Positions 6,251-10,802 of a DNA stretch of 10,802 nucleotides are shown piece by piece. The DNA is from a bacterium (GTDB lineage: Bacteria > SZUA-79 > Acidulodesulfobacterales > Acidulodesulfobacteraceae), in contig JAJZYC010000038.1 in the NCBI GenBank assembly GCA_021806125.1, positions 1 to 10,802 on the forward strand, in the 5' to 3' direction. Below the pieces are notes generated by a model. That model searched no databases and was not told the origin of the DNA. It worked only from the letters and a program-made list of their open reading frames with translations. How positions within the stretch are numbered: the stretch's first letter is position 1; the number at the start of each line of letters is the position of its first letter. A program made the translations under genes and the position numbers.

Positions 6251-7065
6251 ATCTGCCTTTCTGCGTCGGCATGAATATCCGCCAGGGCGTCGGCCGGATT
6301 TTCCGCTTCCGTTATCTCTCTTCCTACTACTATATAATCCGCTCCCGCTTTAAATGCCTCCGAAGGCGTCATTATTCTTTTCTGCCCGCCGTCGGCATTT
6401 TTCGCCTTCAACCTTATTCCCGGAGTTACCGTTTTAAAATCCCGTCCCAGCACATTTTTTATGGCAAGCGACTCCAGGCCGGAGCATACCACTCCGTCCA
6501 AGCCCGCAGTCCCGGCTAATTTCGCAAGATGCAGAGCCAAATTGGATGCTATTCCTCCGCCGTCCTCATTTTTGTGCGCATACCCGAGATTGCTTCGCTG
6601 CGCTCGCAATGACAGAATACCACCGCCGGAAAAATTATCCAGTTCTTCAAAGCCGTAAAAAACCTGTTTTACGTCGGCATCGGACAGGCTGGTAAGGACG
6701 GTAACCGCAATAACGTCGATATGCCTGCCAGCCGCATATGAAGCCTCTTCTCCCGCGGTTTTTGCCGCTTTCATCATATCTAAGCCTCCCGAAGCGTGGA
6801 CGTTGATTATATCCGCGCCTAATTTCCCGGCGGATTTAACGGCTTTATAAACGGTATTCGGAATATCGTGATATTTAAGGTCTAAAAATACTTTGCATCC
6901 GTAATTTTTTACCAAATTCACGCTTTCCGCTCCGCAGGAAGTAAAAAGTTCAAACCCTATTTTATAAAAGTATGCCCTGCCTTTAAGCTTTTCGAGCAGT
7001 TCCTTAACCGGCATTAAATCGGCGTAATCCAGGGCTATTATTATTTTTTCCTTAAAATTTTCCAT
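6247..7065 (-). CDS. pyrF: Orotidine 5'-phosphate decarboxylase with an in-frame repeat insertion
   Basis: This enzyme converts OMP to UMP, the last step of pyrimidine synthesis. It shows ALDYAD (11-16), FYKIGFELF (33-41), the catalytic Asp62-x-Lys64-x-x-Asp67 in LDLKYHDIPNTV (61-72), VHASGG (89-94), VTVLTSL (121-127), TPGIR (214-218) and VVGREIT (246-252). All key residues are intact. At 272 residues it is longer than the usual 230-245. The excess is at about residues 142-172, between strand 5 and the GLDGVVCS strand. There the DNA contains a palindromic repeat that adds 22 codons, including SLRAQRSNL. Since the frame is kept and the active site is untouched, the enzyme is probably functional. 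It overlaps rlmB by 4 bases and lies 79 bases downstream of the deacetylase-like gene. Confidence 0.96.
   Translation of the reverse strand: MENFKEKIIIALDYADLMPVKELLEKLKGRAYFYKIGFELFTSCGAESVNLVKNYGCKVFLDLKYHDIPNTVYKAVKSAGKLGADIINVHASGGLDMMKAAKTAGEEASYAAGRHIDVIAVTVLTSLSDADVKQVFYGFEELDNFSGGGILSLRAQRSNLGYAHKNEDGGGIASNLALHLAKLAGTAGLDGVVCSGLESLAIKNVLGRDFKTVTPGIRLKAKNADGGQKRIMTPSEAFKAGADYIVVGREITEAENPADALADIHADAERQI
6551..6628. repeat. Dispersed palindromic repeat inserted in pyrF, flanked by imperfect 12-base direct repeats
   Basis: The core at about 6587-6614 contains GATTGCTTCGC and GCTCGCAATGAC, an imperfect palindrome with ATTGC/GCAAT arms. It matches the short repeat common in many bacterial genomes, whose chance translations read SLRAQRSNL. 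Flanking it are 6551-6562 and 6617-6628, which match at 10 of 12 positions and are exactly 66 bases apart (22 codons). They could be a decayed target duplication. Both encode GGGI in the protein. Confidence 0.7.
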
Positions 7066-7077
7066 TGATTTATTGCC

Positions 7078-7117
7078 CTAACTCACAGTTAGAAATTTTT
7101 TATATAGATTTATTATA
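7078..7117 (-). promoter_or_regulatory. Candidate pyrF promoter element and 5' hairpin
   Basis: A TATAAT -10 match (7117-7112, minus strand) has no clear -35. Downstream is a perfect 6-base inverted repeat CTAACT/AGTTAG with a 3-base loop (7078-7092), ending 12 bases before the pyrF ATG. It could be an operator or leader hairpin, but the stem is weak. Confidence 0.3.
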
Positions 7118-7144
7118 TGTTACCTGCCGTTTCTGCCATATTGC

Positions 7145-8383
7145 CTATCTTAAAAACTCGCAAAGAGGCACGAATTTATAACCTTCTTTTTTAAGCGCGG
7201 GTATTTCGCTCATTAACGTTTTAACGGTATCCCGCCTTGGATGGCCTATTACTATGACTCTTTTATATTTTTTGGCAAGAGCCGCCCCAATCTTAATCTG
7301 GTTTTCGATATAACCGTCAGCGGGTTTATCGTCTATAAAAACATCCCTCTGCGCCGACGGAATCCCCTGCCGCAATGCACACCTGTATGCGTAACTGTTA
7401 TCGTCGGTCAGACTGTCCAAAAAAAACATATCCTTTTTTTTAAAATCGGATACGGCGTCGCAAATCTTTTTTTCATCGGAAGTAAACAGCGACCCTTCAT
7501 GATTGTTGGCTCCGTCTATATACGGAAGCCTGCTTATGTCCGTATATATTTTCCGCTTTATTTCTTTTTTATCCATAGATATAAACAATGCTCCGTCTCC
7601 GGGAAAAAGAGCCGTATCTACAGGTTCCATAGGCGTGTGCATAATCGTTTCATATCCGAGCCTATGTAGTTTAAAATCTATGTCCTTCGAATACGGCGCG
7701 TAAGGAAATATCGCAAAAGTAATAGGAGTTTTAAGGGTAAGCAGGCTGTTTATGTAAGACCTGCGGTATCCGACGTCGTCTATATCCAGAGCTATTTTGG
7801 GAGACTCTGCATACTCCTTTATAGACGTAAATCCGCTTTCGTCCACTCCTTTTAATATAAATACCGCTTTTAAAAATAATCTGGATTTAAAATAGAAATA
7901 CAGGCACAGGCAGTTGTTTTTAACGGAGTAAGAATAGTATTTTAAACCGGCTTTCGACGGAACTATAAATTTTTTGAATTCGCCGCCGAAAATATTTTCT
8001 ATCGGACCGAAACCGCCGTTTTTAGATACTAGAATGTCGTATTTTAAAAAACTTACTCCGATTTTTTTTAATTTATTTTTAAAATTAACGGGCGCTTTAA
8101 TGTTTAGAACGATACGGCGCTTTATTATATCGGTTTTAGGTATATCTAGCTTTATCAGCGCTTTCTTAAAAAATTTTTTAAAGTTTTCTACAGGATGCCT
8201 TTTATAGCCTTTTATTTTTAAAGCCGTTTTAATAAAAAGTTCCTGCTTACGGTAAACTTTTTTTGAAACGGTTTTAGGCGTTTTAAAATAAACAAATTTA
8301 TAATAAAGGATGGCCGAAAAAATAACTGCGATAACTGCACCGGATATTATTATAAAAAGCTTATTTATCTTTTTTTCAGGCAA
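7145..8383 (-). CDS. Divergent polysaccharide deacetylase (YibQ-like), membrane-anchored
   Basis: The 412-residue protein has a short basic N-terminus and one membrane segment (about 8-32), an uncharacterised Lys-rich region (about 45-190), and a C-terminal divergent polysaccharide deacetylase domain (about 195-412). Family motifs are ALDIDDVG (198-205), TFAIFP (222-227), MHTPMEP (248-254), GANNHEGS (291-298), FFLDSLT (320-326), QRDVFIDD (345-352) and VIGHP (378-382). Asp201/Asp202, His249 and His295 are the likely metal and catalytic positions by analogy with NodB-like folds. It probably acts on glycan in the periplasm, but the substrate of this family is not established. The start is TTG: an AAGGAG (8393-8398), made by the last codons of ctpA, lies 9 bases upstream and no ATG occurs before residue 249. 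The gap after the ctpA stop is only 6 bases. Confidence 0.9.
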   Translation of the reverse strand: MPEKKINKLFIIISGAVIAVIFSAILYYKFVYFKTPKTVSKKVYRKQELFIKTALKIKGYKRHPVENFKKFFKKALIKLDIPKTDIIKRRIVLNIKAPVNFKNKLKKIGVSFLKYDILVSKNGGFGPIENIFGGEFKKFIVPSKAGLKYYSYSVKNNCLCLYFYFKSRLFLKAVFILKGVDESGFTSIKEYAESPKIALDIDDVGYRRSYINSLLTLKTPITFAIFPYAPYSKDIDFKLHRLGYETIMHTPMEPVDTALFPGDGALFISMDKKEIKRKIYTDISRLPYIDGANNHEGSLFTSDEKKICDAVSDFKKKDMFFLDSLTDDNSYAYRCALRQGIPSAQRDVFIDDKPADGYIENQIKIGAALAKKYKRVIVIGHPRRDTVKTLMSEIPALKKEGYKFVPLCEFLR

Positions 8384-8389
8384 CCTTTT

Positions 8390-9736
8390 TTACTCCTTTA
8401 CCCCGATGCTTTTGATATCGCCCCAGCTTTTTAAGAGCTCGTAAGCAAATCTGAACTGGTCGTCTTTCTTGAAATAAACCTTGAATGTCTTATAGCTGCG
8501 TTCGTTTTTAAGCCTTTTGTTTTCGGGATTTTGAAAGTGATGCCTCAGATTGACTTCTCTTAATCTTCTAAGGGGCTTGACGAATATAAAATCTTTAGAG
8601 CTGTGTATGTCGAAATTAGGTATGACACCCGTATCCTGCACCGAAACGCCGTTGGGAAGAAAATAAAAAGCCGTGGTAAGACCCATGCCCGTGCCGTCGG
8701 GCAGAGAGAAAACCGTCTGCACCGAACCCTTTCCAAAGGTTCTCGTTCCGACCACCAATGCCCTTTTATGCGCCTGCAGACTCCCCGCGGTTATTTCCGC
8801 GGCGCTTGCCGTACCCGCATTTACGAGAACCGCTATGGGATAATTCGGAACTATATGATTCCCAAGCGCGTAATATTTGACGTCCTGCGATTTTATTCTT
8901 CCCTTTGTATAAACTATCACTCCGTCTTTTATGAAATCGCTGCCAACCTTGACGGCTTCGTTTAACAGCCCGCCGGGATTGTTTCTTAAGTCGAGTATAA
9001 GCCCTTTGATTCCGTGTTCCTTTAAATTTATTATTTTTAATGCTTTCAAAAGCTGTGAATTGGTATGCTCCTGAAAGCTGGAAATCCTGACGTAGCCGAT
9101 ATGATGCGGAAGTATCATATATTTAACGCTTTTTAATATTATTTTTTCACGCATAAGGCTGAAAATTTTAGGGCGCGCGAACCCTTTGCGCTCTATCAGC
9201 AGATTTACCGAAGTTCCTACTTTGCCGTGCAAAAGAGCAACGGCTTTCATGATATTCATATTGTAGGTCGAGATATTGTCGATTTTTTCGATAATATCGC
9301 CCGCTTTAATCCCCGCTTTAGCGGCCGGAGAACCGTCTATCGGAGCTATAACTACTATATATCCTTTCTTCGTCGAAATTTTAATGCCTATGCCGGTAAA
9401 TTCTCCGGATGTTTCCGACCTCATCTGCCTGAATTCGCTTGGGGTAAGGAAATACGTGTGCGGGTCGAGGGTGGATACCATGCCCTCTATCGCGCCGAAT
9501 AAGAGTTTTCTGGAAGGTTCTTTTTTAATATAATTATTTTTTATTAAAGTATAAACTTTTGAAAATAATCTTAAATTTTTGAGCGTGCTTCCGCTTAATT
9601 TTTCCTTGCTTACCGTATATTCCGGATTTTTTTTGGCTGTTTTGCCTGCGGCTAAGCATGCATGGGGTTTAGCCGTGAGCGCCGAAACCGAAAAAACAAA
9701 AACTAAAAGGATTGAAACATACCGCAGTCTGCCCAT
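8390..9736 (-). CDS. ctpA: C-terminal processing serine protease, S41A family (CtpA/Prc-like)
   Basis: The 448-residue protein has a signal peptide (hydrophobic 8-20, cleavage probably near residue 30) and an N-terminal helical segment. A PDZ domain (about 108-185, carboxylate-binding loop near TGIGI 114-118) follows. The S41 core has ILDLRNNPGGLLNEAV (247-262), catalytic Ser311 in GTASAAE and Lys336 in TFGKGSVQ, with Gln340 completing the usual set. These proteases act in the periplasm and trim C-termini, often of peptidoglycan hydrolases or their adaptors. The ATG at 9736 has GAGGTG about 8 bases upstream, which overlaps the stop of the EnvC-like gene. The order EnvC-like, CtpA, divergent deacetylase is a recurrent envelope cluster, suggesting control of septal peptidoglycan processing. 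Confidence 0.96.
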   Translation of the reverse strand: MGRLRYVSILLVFVFSVSALTAKPHACLAAGKTAKKNPEYTVSKEKLSGSTLKNLRLFSKVYTLIKNNYIKKEPSRKLLFGAIEGMVSTLDPHTYFLTPSEFRQMRSETSGEFTGIGIKISTKKGYIVVIAPIDGSPAAKAGIKAGDIIEKIDNISTYNMNIMKAVALLHGKVGTSVNLLIERKGFARPKIFSLMREKIILKSVKYMILPHHIGYVRISSFQEHTNSQLLKALKIINLKEHGIKGLILDLRNNPGGLLNEAVKVGSDFIKDGVIVYTKGRIKSQDVKYYALGNHIVPNYPIAVLVNAGTASAAEITAGSLQAHKRALVVGTRTFGKGSVQTVFSLPDGTGMGLTTAFYFLPNGVSVQDTGVIPNFDIHSSKDFIFVKPLRRLREVNLRHHFQNPENKRLKNERSYKTFKVYFKKDDQFRFAYELLKSWGDIKSIGVKE

Positions 9737-9743
9737 AGCTTGC

Positions 9744-10466
9744 TCACCTCATTATAATAAATTTTATGTCGTTTTTTTTCGAACTGCCGTTTAAATTATG
9801 AATTAATTTTATAACTTTGCGCCTTAAAAGTCTATTATTTTTATTATGCTTATGCTTATATTTTATTTTTACGGATTTTATATAGTTATTTATTCCGCCT
9901 ATTAAATCCTCAAGTTTTATTTTTGTGCCGTCAATGCTTTTAACGGCGAGAACCAGACTGTTTTTTTCTTTTTTTAAATAATTTTTAAGTTTTAAAAATT
10001 TATTTTTGCGATTAACGAGTTTCGATAATTTCGTTTCTTCCTCTTTTAAAAGGGTCTTAAGCTGATAATTTATTATGAAGCCGTCCGTATCGTCCTTAAA
10101 GGACAACAGCTTGGCGGAACCATATTCTTTATGTATAATAAAAATTCGGGCAACAATAACTTTGATTAGGAGTCCGTCTTTTTTTATCTTATTTCTTAAT
10201 TTTTTTATTTTGCCTTCGGAATTTTTTATTTTATTTTTTAAATCTTTAATGCCTTTTTCTTCTTTAAAAATTTTGGAAGATAAAAAAGCAAGGTCTCTTT
10301 TGTAAAAATAAAGTCTTTTCAATATTGCGGAATATTTTGAACCTGATTTTACGATCTTGGAACTTTGGCGTACGTCAGTAAGTGAGGAGGCGGCGAATGT
10401 CTTAAAACAAAATAATGTTAAAATTGATGCAAGGAAAACGGAGGAATATACTATTGCTTTTTTCAT
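9744..10466 (-). CDS. EnvC-like periplasmic coiled-coil protein without a LytM (M23) domain
   Basis: The 240-residue, very Lys-rich protein has a signal peptide (residues 1-25, ending TFA) and two coiled-coil stretches (about 45-100 and 135-180). Between them the segment ARIFIIHKEYGSAKLLSF (106-123) resembles the conserved EnvC hinge pattern R-x(n)-Y-x-x-G-x(n)-LL. EnvC proteins bind FtsEX through the coiled coil and activate cell-wall amidases through a C-terminal LytM domain. Here the protein stops about where that domain should begin, and ctpA starts 7 bases later, leaving no room for a frameshifted remnant. I start it at 10466 (MKKAIVYSS, a proper signal peptide). An upstream in-frame ATG at 10511 lies inside a terminator stem and would add 15 charged residues. 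No clear Shine-Dalgarno is visible. The EnvC kinship rests on pattern and gene order, not on an alignment. Confidence 0.75.
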   Translation of the reverse strand: MKKAIVYSSVFLASILTLFCFKTFAASSLTDVRQSSKIVKSGSKYSAILKRLYFYKRDLAFLSSKIFKEEKGIKDLKNKIKNSEGKIKKLRNKIKKDGLLIKVIVARIFIIHKEYGSAKLLSFKDDTDGFIINYQLKTLLKEEETKLSKLVNRKNKFLKLKNYLKKEKNSLVLAVKSIDGTKIKLEDLIGGINNYIKSVKIKYKHKHNKNNRLLRRKVIKLIHNLNGSSKKNDIKFIIMR

Positions 10467-10470
10467 CGGT

Positions 10471-10522
10471 AAAATTAAATCCCGCTTTTCTATGCCGATT
10501 TGTATTAGCATAAAAAAGCGGG
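10471..10522 (-). terminator. Rho-independent terminator after the lipoprotein gene
   Basis: The 15-base arms (10481-10495 and 10508-10522) pair completely on the minus-strand RNA with one G-U wobble, around a 12-base loop. The stem has CCCGC/GCGGG at its base. A T-rich run (ATTTAATTTT, 10480-10471) follows. The stem starts 24 bases after the lipoprotein stop codon and ends just before the EnvC-like start. Confidence 0.85.
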
Positions 10523-10546
10523 CGGAAAATTTTGAATTCTAAAACC

Positions 10547-10780
10547 TTAGCTGTTTGCTTTAGGCGCTGCCGGAGCTTTCGGGGCTGCGGTTGTTTTAGC
10601 TGCCTCTTTTTTAGCAGGAGCTTTAGCTGAAGTTGCAGGCGCTGCAGGCGCTGCAGGCGCAGTTACGGCTGCCGGAGCTTTTGGGGCCGGTTTCGGAGCC
10701 GGTTTCTTTGCGCAACCGGAGAATGCCAATGCAGATACGACTAAAAACGCTCCTAAAACTAATACTGTAAGCTTTTTCAA
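10547..10780 (-). CDS. Small Ala/Pro/Lys-rich lipoprotein
   Basis: The 77-residue protein has a lipoprotein signal peptide (basic MKK, hydrophobic 5-20) with a lipobox-like FSGC and Cys23 as the predicted lipidated residue. Phe at -3 is an uncommon choice. The mature part of about 55 residues is almost only Ala, Pro, Lys and Thr, with KPAP and APAAPAAPA-type repeats and no folded domain. It would form an extended, positively charged tether from a membrane into the periplasm, perhaps touching peptidoglycan; that role is inferred. The start is TTG, behind a near-perfect AAGGAGGTGA. With its own strong terminator, it looks like a highly expressed single-gene unit whose promoter lies outside the window. 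I do not recognise a named family. Confidence 0.8.
   Translation of the reverse strand: MKKLTVLVLGAFLVVSALAFSGCAKKPAPKPAPKAPAAVTAPAAPAAPATSAKAPAKKEAAKTTAAPKAPAAPKANS
10634..10706. repeat. Tandem coding repeats in the lipoprotein gene
   Basis: There are three perfect copies of the 9-base unit TGCAGGCGC (10634-10660), and a 12-base unit twice with one difference (10683-10694, 10695-10706). They encode Ala/Pro and Lys-Pro-Ala-Pro steps. All units are multiples of 3, so copy-number changes would alter length without breaking the frame. Confidence 0.8.
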
Positions 10781-10786
10781 AATTTA

Positions 10787-10796
10787 TCACCTCCTT
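10787..10796 (-). promoter_or_regulatory. Near-perfect Shine-Dalgarno for the TTG start of the lipoprotein gene
   Basis: AAGGAGGTGA on the minus strand matches the 16S rRNA 3' tail over ten bases and sits 6 bases from TTG at 10780-10778. It supports both this start and high expression. Confidence 0.85.
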
Positions 10797-10802
10797 TTAA
10801 CA

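Noticed and set aside
7241..9502. Plus-strand frames opposite the deacetylase-like and ctpA genes
   Set aside because: They are shadows of well-supported minus-strand genes and their translations look random.
9737..9743. A frameshifted LytM domain hidden after the EnvC-like gene
   Set aside because: Only 7 bases separate its stop from ctpA, and the ctpA N-terminus is an ordinary signal peptide, so there is no space for a LytM remnant in any frame.
1..10802. CRISPR array, tRNA, rRNA, insertion sequence or phage genes
   Set aside because: Reading both strands of the short gaps showed no regular spaced repeats, no cloverleaf with a T-loop, and no transposase or phage motifs.

Overview
All ten genes supported here lie on the minus strand, so the window reads from right (10802) to left (1) in gene order. 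The cell appears Gram-negative: there is a lipobox lipoprotein, an EnvC-like periplasmic coiled-coil protein, a CtpA-type S41 protease and a YibQ-like divergent polysaccharide deacetylase. A class 1B (NAD-linked, flavin and iron-sulfur) dihydroorotate dehydrogenase suggests an anaerobic or facultative lifestyle. The moderate-to-low G+C, AT-rich gaps and gene mix fit a deltaproteobacterial-grade or related candidate lineage. The exact taxon is a guess and is not shown by the sequence.

Layout in transcription order. (1) 10780-10547: a small Ala/Pro/Lys-rich lipoprotein with a near-perfect Shine-Dalgarno and its own terminator (10481-10522). (2) 10466-7145: an envelope cluster of an EnvC-like protein lacking the LytM domain, CtpA protease and a divergent polysaccharide deacetylase, with gaps of only 6-7 bases. 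The order envC-ctpA-yibQ is a known cell-division/peptidoglycan arrangement. (3) 7065-5480: pyrF (OMP decarboxylase) overlapping rlmB (23S rRNA 2'-O-methyltransferase) by ATGA. pyrF carries an in-frame insertion of a dispersed palindromic repeat. (4) 5464-5126: a cold-shock protein gene with a clear sigma70-type promoter, a structured leader of about 100 nt, and a terminator at 4955-4995. (5) 4926-1: typA/bipA, a nitrilase-superfamily gene whose catalytic Cys is replaced by Gly, a rimI-type acetyltransferase, and a fused pyrK-pyrD gene that runs off the left edge.

Functional themes are pyrimidine synthesis (the pyrKD fusion and pyrF, at separate sites), ribosome maturation and cold adaptation (csp, typA, rlmB, rimI), and envelope/peptidoglycan remodelling (envC-like, ctpA, yibQ-like, lipoprotein). 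I do not see a wholly new multi-gene system. The most notable points are departures from the norm within known families: the PyrK-PyrD fusion, the palindromic repeat domesticated inside PyrF, the Cys-less nitrilase homologue, the LytM-less EnvC, and the terminator sitting between csp and typA. No gap exceeds 300 bases. I saw no tRNA, rRNA, CRISPR array, insertion sequence or plus-strand gene.
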